Shown piece by piece: positions 28,401-39,245 of a stretch of 64,000 nucleotides of DNA. The translations under genes were made by a program, and so were the position numbers. Location of the stretch: contig JAUJYZ010000686.1 in NCBI GenBank assembly GCA_033675265.1, forward strand, positions 124,001 through 188,000, written 5' to 3'. Within the stretch, counting starts at the first letter, position 1. Each line of letters starts with the position of its first letter. The notes below the pieces were generated by a model. It did not search any database, had not been told where the DNA came from, and saw nothing but the letters and a program-made list of their open reading frames with translations. Source of the stretch: Actinostola sp. cb2023. Its lineage: Eukaryota > Cnidaria > Anthozoa > Actiniaria > Actinostolidae.

Positions 28401-31400
28401 TATTATTTTGTTTATTATAAAATGCTCTTTCTTTTTAAGAATATTTATGATTCAGTCAAAAAAAATCGGCCTTTTTCCCGAACAATTATTTTTCCCGGAA
28501 ATCGGTCATTCCATAGGAAGCCCAAATAACTAGTGTCAGGCCTCTAAGACAATCTACGCATAGAACGCCTGGTACATTCTAGTATGTACGTTGTTTGATT
28601 CATACACATCACATCTCGAACGTGTTGTAGAGGGTTTCTAAGGTGTTTTCAAAGGAAAATCACTCTGAAATAACGGTCAACTGTTAAGGTGATTCCCTTG
28701 AAATAGAAGCAAATCCTAGAATTTTCTATAACTTGGCATGGTAATACATTACGTTATGGAGTTTCAAAAAATGCACTAAAAACAGGGGGTCACCACGCTC
28801 ATTTTTGCGCTACACTGCTTTGAAATTATGGTATTTTAGGTCTTTCAGTCGAGTCTCGCGTGACATCGGGATCGGGTAAATAATTTTCCACAACTTAAAA
28901 GACAAACTATTAATAATGAACTAAAGTGGTTGCTATAGCTTTTGTATCTCTAGCCTACCGTCTGATAGTAAGAAAATGCTCGAATTTTGCATAGTTGTCG
29001 AAAAATAGAACAAAAAACACAGATGTTCGAAGCACCGAGAGGGTCTAAAAATCGATACTCCGTATGCTTTTATTCAATTTTTTTAATGTTTGAAATCCTA
29101 ACTTTTTTTAATACTTTGCTATATACTAGAGAACTATAGTGTGATGAAAGTTATTGAATAAAAAATGGGGGTCACCGTGCTCGTTTTCGATTTATTTTGA
29201 GAAAACTTCAGTTACACTTGAAATATTTAACGATTTCCAATGGTCTCCAATGTGCGCGAGCTCGATCGCGTAAGTTAGCGCGCGCTCGTCAACTAAAATT
29301 TTATTCAGAATCGTGCGCAGTAGAGCGTGCGCAATGCAATTCAAGGGAATCACCTTAATGAAAGTTTAAATAAAGCGAATATTTGCTTTGGATTTGTTCA
29401 TATTGTGCTATTTTTCATCAATTATGCGGATATCGGTAAATTACGCGATCGGATGCGATTTGAGGCCAAATGTGCGAAATCGCACCATCGCGTAATATCA
29501 GAGGGCCTGTAGAAAGACAGGAGAACTAATTAGCTGTCTGACGGGTCATAGGTTCGAATCCCATCGGGGTTAGATATGTTTACTCTTTCTCCTTTATTTC
29601 TAGGGCTAGCACTCAGAAGAACTTTATGGGTATCTTATATAACACTTTAACTTTATGCAGCTCTGATTGGCCCCTCTGGATATCAGCCTCGTTGCTGAAT
29701 GGGCTACCCTGTTGAAATAAAGTCTACTATTGTTGATTGCTCATGACTTACTACTATTACTACTACTAATAATAATAATAATGAGTTTGGTAAAGCTTAG
29801 GGACCATTCATCATTATTTACGGTAATGAAAAATAGCTTAAAATGAAAAAAAATCTCAGGCTCCCCTGTGGAAAACTCAAATTTTAGGGTCCCTCCACTT
29901 CAAGTGTGGATTTTACGAGTATTTTACAGATGGATCCCCCAAAAAATCAGGGCCCCCTTTCCCTTTTTTCTCTGCAAAATTTTCTCCCGTAAATAATGGA
30001 CGGTCCCTTATTACTACCAGTATATTGTATTTATCTTGGTTTATTGTATCCAGGGATGAAATTTGGGACCGCCTACCAAAGGACAACCGTCAAGTCACCC
30101 TGTTGGTATTCAGAGATGGAGATCAATTAAACTTCTTTAGGGTTGTTGATAGGGGTGATGGTACCTTGACCCCATTATCTGACTCATTAAGGTAAGGTAT
30201 CACTATACAAGCTCAATGGGAAAGGAAATCTATAACACCGTAAAAACAAGTACCATATTCACCGGCGTATAAGCCACACTTTTTTTCCGAAAATCACGAT
30301 CCAAAGTTGGGGGTGCGGCTTATCTTGGAGTACATCGGGAATTGGTACCAGATATTTACATATAATTAGGCATAAAAGTATAAAAGAGTACACACATCAT
30401 TCGTGTGTTTATTACTATTAGTTACTCCTAAAAACATCGGTCATTGGTTAGACGTTAAACAGGCAAATTAACGGGCCGTGCTAACGCCTTTTCAGACAGT
30501 TTAACAATCGTGCTAACAGCTTTTCAACAAGACCTAACGATTTGCTAAAGTGTTTTTCATTGATGAGCGGGTTGGTTCACGTGCTAACACAACATGTGTC
30601 AATCAAGTGTCTCAAACATAACATTCTCACGTGCACGCTAATGAACCTTAGATTTTAGAACTGATAATGCCGTTGGTGGGAAAGACGTTTTGAATCAGTC
30701 ATAGGATTGTATTGGATCGTGATTTGTCGTAAAGAGTTCCATTGAAAAAGTGTCTTTATGATTAGTCTATTATAAAGCTAAAATTATTGGTAAGCCTTTG
30801 AAGTATTCTCTGGGAGTTTATGTCCGATAACGCAAGGCATGTAATGTACATGTAGCTTTCTCAAGATTCCACTTAACGTGTGATTTCTATATAAATTTTA
30901 TTCAAAAAAATTGTTTTCCCAAAATTTGCATTGCCAAACTCGGGGTGCCGCTTATCTGCGAGTGCGGCTTATACGCCGGTGAATATGGTACTTAACTCTA
31001 CTGACATTTCAAGACATAGCCCTTCTAGGGCCAAGGCTCAAAATGTCAGCTGACACAGCCAATACTAGACAGTGTACTCACTAGTTTCCTATGCTATACA
31101 AGCTTTAAGTCAGTCAATTTTGAGTTACAAATGGTACAATCCTGCTATCTTGAACGCCTGAGGGACAAGCTGGGTTTTCAGTATTTGCCGACCATCAAGA
31201 CGAAAGTAGTCACCTGACGTGGCTTTAAAATTTGCCTTTGGCCAACTTCTACAGAAGATATTGTAGTTATAAAATTTAGATGATACTTTATATTTTAAAA
31301 TTGTTGTAAGAGCATTGAGACATTGTATGATGCTCCAAAATATATTATTATTATAAATTGTATTGTAACCCAGCACATTTGTGAAATATTACCTTTTTGC

Positions 31401-34400
31401 ATGGAACAAATGAGAATGATTTAAAGCCTGAACAATTGAATAAATGAATAAATAGGAAGCAATTCATCTAAAGATGAAACCATTGCTAAGGCACATATTA
31501 GAGCCGTTTATACGAGTGAAAATAAGACGCGGCTTATCTTAGACGCGACTTAGATAAGACGCAAACCTCTTCGTATAAACAGCACTTTTAGTCTAAGACG
31601 CGACTTATCGGAGAACAGCGTTCTGAGCTGTTCTTATTTTGTCCGCATCTTAGACTAAAAGTGCTGTTTATACGAAGAGGTTCGCGTCTTATCTAAGTCG
31701 CGTCTAAGATAAGCCGCGTCTTATTTCTCTCGTATAAACGGCCCTAATGATACATGTAGTAATAGTGTGTGTTTTTTTGCTGTGTTTTTTTTCCCCATTA
31801 GCGGTGCATCCATGTATAATTTATATGACGAAGAAGAAGAGGACTCGCAAAAACCTGTATCACAGGAAACAATGAAAGAAAATAAAGTCACCATGAATAA
31901 GATGAAACTTTTAAGACACAAGTTGGAGTCTCAGAAACTTACAAAGGTAAGTGAAAAAATGGGAACAATGAGATACATCAAGGTAGTCCACGAAGAAAGA
32001 TTGTTTTCTTAGTTTACAGTTGATTTCACAAAACTTTGCCGCCTTGGATTCCGAAGTCCATTGGGAAATTGGTAACTAATTTCCGAATTATGTAAATTTC
32101 TCTCAAGATTACCAATCGAATTGCCAATTTCCCATCGAACTTCGGAACTTTGTTTTGAACTTCGGAATGAATTTCCCAACGAGCTACTGAGAAAACCATC
32201 TGTGACTGTGAAGAGTGTAGAACCACTGCACACGATTTGTTGTATATCATATATTTTACTGATTGTATTGTCTTACTTAAACAGCCTGAAATGCTGCCGC
32301 AACCACCACCAGCTGAAAAGCCTAAGACTGGCATTGCTAGTGCAAGGAGAAGGTAAATATAACGAACAAATCTCCAATAGAATTCACTAGGGGCTATTTT
32401 AAAAGTCAAACATGACACTGTATAATAATAATAATAATAACTTTATTAATGTCTCAAGAAATCTTCTAGCTGGACACAAGCGCCCTACTAATCGGGGAGA
32501 CTTAAATCTAAAATACTGTAATCTAAAGTACTGTATTTAAGCATTCACTTGGCAGGCTTCAGCGACGAGCCTTTGGTTTCATCAACGGCACAGAGCACAT
32601 GTGCCTTGGTACCCAGTTAGCGATTTGTGGCCATAGGAAAAGAAAGCCAATTTTTCAACTCGAGTGCCACAGGCAGCCTGCCAAGTAAAAAGTTTTGTTA
32701 ACACAATTTAACTTTCTTCTTTCATCAGATTGCATCTCTCAGAGGCGACACATAAGCGATCCAACCCAAATGCCATGAACACTAGAAAGACTGAGAAGTC
32801 ACACTCAAAGCCGCACCTTCCCCATCCCCCACCCCCCTTAGAAGCCAATGGAGCCAAAAGGGAGGGGGAAACAAAGGGGAAAGGTCCTTTACCACCAGTC
32901 AATACAAAGAAAGGCAAACAAATAGATGTATCAGACTTTTTTGTAAATTCTCAAGAACCCAAAGTTGTCTCAACATTTAATCGATCTTTAACACGAAGTG
33001 CATTCAAGGACGGTCGAAGGAGTATTTCTGAACTAGTGAAATGCCAAGGAGATTAAACCACTTGGGAGTATATCGAAACCCAAAGTGACTAATGCAAAAA
33101 CTCATAGAAACTCTAGTCCACAATATGGCGATCCCTTGGATTATATACCCGGTAGTGCTCATATACGGCGGTCCAAAGGCAGCTCTAAGGAACACAGAAC
33201 TTCTAGTCCTCATTACCGAGACAATTTAGAATACATATCTGGAAGTAGTAGCTTGCGGCGCTCTAGAATACCTGAGGAGTACTTACAGGGTAATTATAGA
33301 GGAGATATATCATCGGGTAGTGCTGGGATAACAAGATTAAAAGATAATGGAATATGCACACCTGAAGGGCATTACCATGGTGTAAGGGTAAGTTACAGTG
33401 ACACTAATTTATTACTCGGGCCCTTCCGAAGGAAGCCCGAGTTATAAAATGCGCTTTCTTCTATCATTATTTTTTTTCGTAGGACACAAAATGTGAAGTA
33501 TGTGATCGTATCGGTACAAAAAATGCGAAGTATGTGATCGTATCGAGTTCCAAGATTACTCTGCAGATAAGAAAGCAAGCTACACTCTGTCCCAAAATAT
33601 ATGCGGGTTCCCATCGAGCGATTACTTGAAGCATCCTGGATATATTCGAATTTCGACAGCAAATGAAATCCGAAATGAAAACTAAAACAGCCAAATAATA
33701 ACGGAGAGCTTGGACTGAATGAAATTCCTAGTTCTGAATGGACTTTACGATGAGCCTATGTTGTATGGCGAAGTCGAGCCATCGATCACTTCCTTTTAAA
33801 CACGATCATGCAATCATTGTTTTAACATGAGCAAGATCAATGTACGAAATTTGGGATCAGTGCTTGCTGCATGACTGCCGTCACGCCGTGGTTTCAAAAA
33901 CCCGTTTAAAAGGTATCCAACAATAAAATGAAACACATTTCTGAGAAATATAATGATTGAAGTTTATTTTATTCCATGTTTGAAACATTCGGAAGGAAAA
34001 GGAATCGTAAAAATCGTACTTCAAAACTTCATCAAAGCAAATAGGCCGTCATCAACGCCACGGACTAAGCAAGGTCAATGTACGAAATTTGGGCATAACT
34101 TCGAACGTAACACTTTTATGTATCCAACTTGCAGGAAAGAAACGCTCCTCTCACATATGTCACACACGCTGTTCGTCATTATGAAGGGTTTCGGACTGAT
34201 TTTCGGACACATTGAAGGCATGAATTCCGAAATTTATAGGCAAAGACACATGAGCCGTCTGAAAATCATTCGAGTTTCAAGATTACTCAGCAGATGCTAT
34301 ACATAGTCTCCCTCGTCACGCAACTGTCAGTCATTGTCAGGTCTCTCCTCACGCAACTGACATTGTTATAATTAAACTCACCGACCAACGCCGTACAACG

Positions 34401-37400
34401 GTCATGTATAACTCCATCTATTGACAGAAAGCTATATGTACAGAAGTCATGCAAACAGTCGAGCCAGTCGAGTTATTTTCAGTAACTCATGATGGATGTT
34501 TATTTTATTCCACGTTTGAAAAATTCAGAAGGAAAAGGAATCGTAACAATCGTACTTCAAAACTACATCAAAGCATTTAAGGCAAGCAAGGTCAATTTTC
34601 GTAAATCGAGATCGTATAGCCCTTCATCTGGCAGACATATAGTCTCCCTCGTCACGCAACTGTCAGTCATTGTCAGGTCTCTCCTCACGCAACTGACATT
34701 GTCCTTTTCATAAGCCCGAGTGTACGCTCATTGAGCGTCTTGTTAATCTATAATAACTATCCATAAATACCCATAAAGTACCCCATAAAATATCCATATC
34801 TATTCTACTTTACAGTGCATTTTCACATAACTTTTGACCAGGGGGGGATTCCTGTTAAAAGTATTGGGTTGTTTGTCGGAATGTTTCAAAAATACCCCTA
34901 AAAGATACTGGAAGTGTTTTTTAATGGATATGGAGCATAGTTTTTAGCCCTTAAAAGATACTATACATAAACTTAACGCACTGTTTGCAGAGTTTAGTGT
35001 TTTATTAAAATACTGTTGACATGTATCCTGGTTACCTGACTATTATCTATATTTAATATACTGTACGTGGATTTTCTTTTTTGACACCCTAAAAGATACC
35101 AAAGTAAGAGGGAGGTTCAAGATTTTAATTTCATACTCTAAAAGAGTACCTAATTGCTTATTTTATTCCCTAAAAGATCTGACGAGCATCCCCAATACTT
35201 TTATACAGGAGTCCCCTGCCTCCGGGCTTTTGACAAGTGGGTTCCAAAGTTCACATTGATCGTAGTAAAATTTGAAGTAAACATTGTTGGCGAAACTATG
35301 AACTTGCTTAATCCTGAATGAATTCAGAAATTTGAAGTACAAACTAAAATTGTATCAAAATTCAAATTTGAAACTTTTTAAGGCAGATTTAGATGGCACA
35401 ACTTTTGCCTACAACTGTCGCATGCAACTTGATTACAACAGTTGTGAGCAGGTTGTAGGCTGATTTACACGAAGCAAGTTGTGCTGTATGTATGGATTGA
35501 GCATGCACAAGCAAGATGTATTTGACAGTTGTAGGCAAAAGTTGTGCCGTCTAAATCGACCTTTAGGGAGATAACTACTTTTTCATAAAACAATCACTTT
35601 GTTGTAAGTTGAACTGTGTACATGTTCTTCAATGGCCTTGTGTCACCTGTCACTTGACTTTTTAAATTTTCACTGAAGACAAACGAAAATACCATAACTG
35701 GAAAGAGCATACTAAAGTTAGTAAAAGTGGAAAGTTTGAAGGGAAGTAAGTAAATAGGGCAAGAGTTACAGGCATTCAAACTTTGCCTTTTTTGTATGGA
35801 AATGTGTGTTGGAAGGCAACGCTTGCCCTCCAAGCGAAAAACCCATACAAATCCTTGTCAAAGTGGGAAACTTTGAAAGCCTTTAACTTTTGTCTTATTT
35901 GCTTGATTCTTTTAAAATTTTCAACTTTTACACATTTTAGTATGCTCTTTCAAGCTATGATATTTTCGTCTGCCTTCGGTGAAAATTTAAAAAGTCACGT
36001 GACAGGTGACACAAGCCCATTCCAATGAATTTCCAAATACCAGTTGAAAGTTCACTAAGTTTGTGGTGGTGATGTCAGTGAAGGTTGATAATATAATGTT
36101 AAATATTTTATTTATTTGTTTCAGAATGGTTCAAGCAATTTCACACATCGGCACAAACACGAATCAGGTTTGAAAATGCATCATTCAAGTGACCCATCTT
36201 AGAATTATCGGTACTTGAAATTCAGGTTAGCCTCACTTCCAAGATACATAACAAACTGAGAAATTAGAATAACAAAACAAGCTACTCCTGATTTTGAGGC
36301 TAACCAGAATTTTAAGTATTTTTTTACGATAGGTCAATAATTATTTACAGTGCGAATCGAAAAACCATGGACACCCAGAAATAGTGCAGACATCGTTTAT
36401 TGTTCTATAAACAATCAGAAACGACTCTCTAACTGCAAGAAGTTTATCTGATTACAAATCAGTCGAACTTCTTGCAGTCGGATTCAACGAACAATCAATG
36501 ATTTCTGAAATATTTCTGGGTGTCCATGGTTTTTCGATTCGCACTGTAAATGCAGCAAAGTAATGATTACAAAATTTCAGTAATAATTATTAACTCAGTT
36601 ACCTATTGTTTATACAAACAAATTTCAAACTGACCAATGATTACTGTTCTTAAATAATCTATTCTATCATTCCTTGTAGTTGCACCTCCTCACCACCTAC
36701 CCCCTGTAAAAACACACCCTCCACAACTTGTCCAAAGTAAAAAGAAAACGCGCTGCTTCTTCTGTGGTAAAAAGACAGGACTGGCAACAACATTTCAATG
36801 CAGGTACGGCAATAATACCTTCGGTGATCTAACATACACTGTATGAATTTGTCCCTGGAATCAGTCATCTGAATTCAAACTGATTCGATTTATGGAATGG
36901 AATCATTAGTGAAGGGTTCTGTGCAACAACAGTGTAAGTGACTGTTGATTAAAATCCAAATTCTCCTTTGAAATTCAAAGAGTTTCAAGGAGATTTTAGG
37001 TGTTGATCACTGTTATTGCACGGACTGTCAGACATTAGCAGTTATGGCCAGTGTTATTTTTTAAGACAGTATCAACCTTAAAATATTTTTTTATTGTTAA
37101 TTGAAGGGCTCCCTGCAATAACTACGTAAGTGACCTCTGATCAAAATCTAAATTCTCCTCGAGATTGTTTGAATTTCAAAGGAGAATTTGGGGTTTGATC
37201 ACAAGTCACTTACGTCGTTCTTGCAGGGAGCTCTTCAATTTCTTTAAACTTGAATGGCACAATGTATTGATTACAAGAATACATTGATGACAATCAATCA
37301 ACTCAATGCCTACAGTGTAGCTTGGTTGAATAATGCTCTACTTATCCAAACCAATATTCTTTTCCAGATGTGGCAATACATTCTGTGCGACCCATCGCTA

Positions 37401-37503
37401 TGCAGAAGTTCATGGCTGCACGTATGACTACAAGAGTGAAGGACGTAAACTAATTGAACAAAATAACCCAGTGGTAGCCGCCCCAAAGTTGCCCAAAATC
37501 TGA
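19449..37503 (+). CDS. ZFAND4: ZFAND4-like: ubiquitin-like domain plus AN1 zinc finger
   Basis: Exons: 19449-19551, 22246-22321, 26835-26902, 27467-27521, 30054-30191, 31802-31946, 32285-32352, 32729-33387, 36125-36167, 36680-36803 and 37368-37503. The N-terminus (MDLYIHTLTGTAFQLRVSPF, then SIKAKIQRLEG, LQLVLAMRGGPINTRR) is the ubiquitin-like domain of ZFAND4, followed by the conserved VDRGDGTLTPLSDSL..YNLYDEEEED block. The middle is basic and Ser/Pro-rich and has no domain that I recognise. The C-terminus is an AN1 zinc finger with Cys/His ligands in RCFFCGKKTGLATTFQCRCG and CATHRYAEVHGC, ending NPVVAAPKLPKI. Phases agree at all junctions, but exon 8 needs one base removed near 33044-33054: the incoming frame hits TAA at 33054, while the frame matching exon 9 is open just after a TGA at 33042. 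This is either a sequencing or assembly slip in GTGAAATGCC, or a real break. The corrected length would be about 537 residues, shorter than the human protein. The cellular role of ZFAND4 is poorly defined; ubiquitin binding or proteasome delivery is inferred from AN1 relatives. Confidence 0.92.
20283..20426. mobile_element. Palindromic MITE (ZFAND4 intron 1)
   Basis: CGAAATCACTCGACTGTTAG at the left is matched by its complement at 20405-20425. Inner arms GAATTTCAGTTAACTCA also pair. Foldback structure only. Confidence 0.75.
20443..20672. mobile_element. Inverted-repeat element (ZFAND4 intron 1)
   Basis: Imperfect arms: TTCGTAGATTCCCAGAATTC with CACGCAAGCGAGGTCAG at the left, and CTGACCTCGCTTGCGCGTGC with ATTATGGGTAACTCTGGGAA at the right. 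No coding content. Confidence 0.55.
22342..22404 (+). repeat. SINE fragment (GGATATCAGCCTCGTT)
   Basis: CCCCTCTGGATATCAGCCTC and the following GAATGAGCTACCCTG, ending near AAATAAA, match the 3' part of the SINE at 29519-29727. Confidence 0.6.
22495..24080. mobile_element. TTAA-flanked TIR element, AGGGGGACT family, long copy
   Basis: TTAA at 22491-22494 and 24081-24084 flanks AGGGGGACTA and its complement. Inverted arms of about 130 bp include GATTTAGCTGAAACTTCACT. The 560-bp copy at 25717-26276 shares the arms and the GTCAGTGACGT segment. No transposase is seen. TTAA targets are used by piggyBac and Kolobok; I cannot decide between them. Confidence 0.75.
24330..25675. repeat. 28-bp tandem array split by a transposon
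   Basis: Units containing GTCTTAATTTATAATCTT alternate with ATTATTAATG or ATAATTGATA on both sides (24330-24505 and 25516-25672) of the element at 24509-25511. The array therefore existed before the insertion. Confidence 0.8.
24509..25511. mobile_element. piggyBac-like non-autonomous element
   Basis: TTAA flanks both ends (24505-24508 and 25512-25515). The ends are CCCATTCGCTCCTGA and TAGGAGTCAATGGG, which fits the TTAA plus CCY..GGG pattern of piggyBac. It contains short open frames, the longest at 25172-25408, with no recognisable domain. Degraded pieces of a relative lie in the tetranucleotide array at 7206-7490. Confidence 0.65.
25717..26276. mobile_element. TTAA-flanked TIR element, AGGGGGACT family, short copy
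   Basis: TTAA at 25713-25716 and 26277-26280. Ends are AGGGGGACTCTGATGAAA and its complement. Internal sequence resembles the long copy at 22495-24080. Confidence 0.75.
26951..27078. mobile_element. Hairpin MITE with GTAAGTGA arms, copy 1
   Basis: Arms GGGTTCTCTGCAATAACAGT and AACTATGTAAGTGATCTC (as complement) surround TTCTCCTTTGAAATTCAAAG. It begins about 50 bp past ZFAND4 exon 3. Two further copies are at 36913-37028 and 37101-37239. Confidence 0.7.
27278..27420. mobile_element. Inverted-repeat element before ZFAND4 exon 4
   Basis: GTGCGACTACTGTAACCGGG and CCCCGGTTGAAGTCATCGCA pair as imperfect inverted ends. Inner segments AACCAATCACAATTC and CAGCCAATCAGGAG are CCAAT-containing. Ends 45 bp before the exon. 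Confidence 0.55.
27667..29510. mobile_element. 1.84-kb TIR element (ACAGGCCCTCTGATAT)
   Basis: The ends are ACAGGCCCTCTGATAT and its exact complement. AGAA flanks both sides and could be a 4-bp target duplication. The interior has GCACTCGATCTTTTGGTATC repeated at about 27801 and 27880, AT-rich sequence, and a coding remnant at 28060-28299. It sits in ZFAND4 intron 4. Confidence 0.7.
28060..28299 (+). pseudogene. Coding remnant inside the 1.84-kb TIR element
   Basis: The frame encodes 79 residues, with a segment WTSETIDEILTEGDRLYLDC followed by LSLNYLPIVVNIL. The balanced composition and W..ID.IL..GD.LY pattern look like real protein. They remind me of a segment recurring in transposon-associated proteins of cnidarians and sponges, but I cannot name the family. 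Presumably it is a fragment of the element's original gene or of captured host sequence. Confidence 0.35.
29519..29727 (+). repeat. tRNA-derived SINE with B-box
   Basis: GGTTCGAATCCC at about 29552 is a Pol III B-box. Downstream, GGATATCAGCCTCGTTGCTG and GAATGGGCTACCCTG lead to a GAAATAAAG tail. The 3' part recurs at 22342-22404. It is in ZFAND4 intron 4, just right of the TIR element. Confidence 0.6.
29800..30007. mobile_element. Harbinger-like MITE (GGGACC ends, TTA duplication)
   Basis: TTA lies immediately outside both ends (29797-29799 and 30008-30010). The ends are GGGACCATTCATCATTATTT and AAATAATGGACGGTCCC. A relative is at 40654-41563. The trinucleotide target fits PIF/Harbinger. Confidence 0.65.
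30253..30988. mobile_element. TA-flanked element, CCATATTCACCGGCGTATAAGC ends
   Basis: TA at 30251-30252 and 30989-30990. The ends CCATATTCACCGGCGTATAA and complement are followed by GTGCGGCTTAT on both arms. An internal stretch with GTTAAACAGGCAAATTAACG resembles 41110-41170. It is likely a mariner-type non-autonomous element. Confidence 0.7.
31500..31745. mobile_element. Long near-perfect palindromic MITE
   Basis: Arms of about 115 bp: GAGCCGTTTATACGAGTGAA to AGTCTAAGACG and their complement from TCTTAGACTAAAAGTGC to CGTATAAACGGCCC. It ends about 55 bp before ZFAND4 exon 6. Confidence 0.85.
32425..32695 (-). repeat. Retroposon-like repeat, copy 1 (ATT-tailed, reversed)
   Basis: An ATA/ATT microsatellite at the left is followed by GGTACCCAGTTAGCGATTTG, TGGCCATAGGAAAAG and CAGGCAGCC. 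The same order occurs at 49617-49812, also after a TTA microsatellite. A simple-repeat tail next to a conserved body suggests a SINE or LINE 3' end lying in minus orientation. Confidence 0.6.
33408..34742. repeat. Composite repeat with internal duplication
   Basis: ACTCGGGCCCTTCCGAAGG at the left and AAGCCCGAGTGTACGCTCAT at the right are loosely inverted. Inside, 33957-34045 and 34489-34575 are near copies (GTTTATTTTATTCCATGTTTG type), and 34303-34372 and 34637-34702 share CTCCCTCGTCACGCAACTGT. ZFAND4 intron; origin unknown. Confidence 0.5.
35391..35572. mobile_element. Palindromic MITE (GATTTAGATGGCACAAC)
   Basis: GATTTAGATGGCACAACTTT at the left pairs with AAAGTTGTGCCGTCTAAATC at the right, with GCCTACAACTGT inside both arms. 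ZFAND4 intron 8. Confidence 0.75.
36348..36546. mobile_element. TA-flanked palindromic MITE (CAGTGCGAATCG)
   Basis: TA at 36346-36347 and 36547-36548. Arms of about 90 bp start CAGTGCGAATCGAAAAACCA and end with the complement. It has typical mariner-MITE architecture and lies between ZFAND4 exons 9 and 10. Confidence 0.8.
36913..37028. mobile_element. Hairpin MITE with GTAAGTGA arms, copy 2
   Basis: Same family as 26951-27078: GTGTAAGTGACTGTTGAT, TTCTCCTTTGAAATTCAAAG and a complementary right arm. Confidence 0.7.
37101..37239. mobile_element. Hairpin MITE with GTAAGTGA arms, copy 3
   Basis: Best preserved ends of the family: TTGAAGGGCTCCCTGCAA and its near complement TTGCAGGGAGCTCTTCAA, with ACGTAAGTGAC in each arm. 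It ends about 130 bp before the last ZFAND4 exon. Confidence 0.75.
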
Positions 37504-38261
37504 TAACTAATTTCTAAACAAATTCCCCTTTGTACAAAAGCCTAAAATGATGCAACTGTGGCTTGATGGTGTGTGTAATATTTCTTATTTATGGACTACT
37601 TTCTTGTGAATATACTGTATATTTTGGATTTTTTTTGTAAAAACTTTTTTTGAGTGCCATACAGAGTATTATCCACTATGGATGTGGATAGCGTTAAATA
37701 ATAACACTTAGGGTGGAATCTGGATTGCTGAAGGGTAATGTCACAAGGCAACCTATATTACTGTTGTCATGGGAATGGACATGTGAATATTTTACTTTAG
37801 TGATTTGTTAGTGTAAAATGTTCTGTTGATTGTACCGAAAATGGTACCCGGATTGTCGATTGACAACAATCTGCCATCGAAAATGATAATGGTTATTACT
37901 TCCTTCTGCAGACAGGTTTCATTTTATGCTAACAACAACTAAGAGACTCGCGTTTGAATTGAAAGTCTGCAGGAATCAATCTGTTTGAACTAATATTATA
38001 TAGGATAACTAATTTTAGAAGCTTGAATAACAATACTTCTGAAAGTTCAAGTTGGTGAAAGATTGGTTTTATATGGGGTACATTGTAGCTTATTAGCTGA
38101 GATGAAACTCATTCCAAAAGTCTTATTTTTGACAAACAAAAACATCTTAATTTCCTTGACAACAAAACCCTGCAAGTGTTTGTGAATGGTACAAATTCTA
38201 ATTATCGTCACTCACCAATAATTAAAGATGAGAATAATTTCCTGTTGAAATATTTCCAATT
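37504..38261. other. ZFAND4 3' flank, no other gene seen
   Basis: This stretch should include the 3' UTR. I see no clear AATAAA close to the stop codon and no further exon. Confidence 0.4.
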
Positions 38262-38832
38262 CGCCCTATGCACGAGTGCTGATTTTCGAGATCAGAATAC
38301 TAGAATCTTTTGACATAAAAATAACCACTGCCATCTGAAAAAGCAATTACCGTATTCATCAATATTTTTGGAAAATTTCAGAAGTATTGGATAAAATCCT
38401 GTGAAGATATCGTAGATGACATTTATAGAGTTTAGTATGGGATTTTGCTGTCATGCGTACACAGCCTCGTTCTGGTGTATTTTCAGAATTAAAAACATTC
38501 ATAACTCTGCAAGGACATGTCATATCGTCCTAAAACTTTTACACTTATCTTATATAAATATGTTCTTTTAGTGGAACATGTTAAACCTTGAAATTAAGCA
38601 ATTTAGAAAATTGATGTACATCAGAACGAGGCTGTGTACGCATGACGGCAAAATCCCGTACTAAACCCTATAAATGTCATTTACAATATCTTCGCAGTAT
38701 TTTATCCAATACTTTTGAAAATTTCCAAAAATATTGATGAATAATTGTTTTTTCAGATGGCAGTGGTTATTTTTATGTCAAAAGATTCTAGTATTCTGAT
38801 CTCGAAAATCAACACTCGTGCATAGGGCGTAT
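38262..38832. mobile_element. 570-bp palindromic element
   Basis: GCCCTATGCACGAGTGCTGA at the left and CAACACTCGTGCATAGGGC at the right begin arms of about 230 bp that match throughout (for example AGATCAGAATACTAGAATCT, and CGTACACAGCCTCGTTCTG in inverted form). No coding content. A large foldback element. Confidence 0.85.
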
Positions 38833-38869
38833 ACAGGGGGTGAGTAGCCGAATATTGTAATGGCTCAAA

Positions 38870-39245
38870 GAGGCTAGAGGGTAATGTTCCTCACTGTCAT
38901 ATATGGCTTCTCTAGTACTGCACCCTCTGCTACAATGTACGGTAGTTATTAGGGACCGTATGCAATATGATGGTGCAAGTCAAGGGTGACCATCTTGCCA
39001 GATGTGTGGTGGGTACTACTGCGTACGGTCACTACTAACTGTGGATGCAAAAGGAACATTACACTAGATTAGCTTTAATAACTCCAGCTGAGAGGAGAGA
39101 AGCTAAAAGGGTGGCTTGACGTTTTGCTATCTTTGAGTGATCAGTAGTATTGCGTATGGTCACTACTGTGGATGTAGAAGGGAACATTACACTAAACAAG
39201 CTTTAATAACTCAAGCTGATGCGAGAGAAGCTATAAGGGTGGTTG
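38870..39245. repeat. Degenerate tandem duplication (TGGTCACTACTGTGGATG)
   Basis: Two or three copies of a unit of about 125 bp include GTATGGTCACTACTGTGGAT, AACATTACACTA and GAGAGAAGCTA (39010-39123 and 39145-39243, with a weaker one at 38870-38960). Confidence 0.6.
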
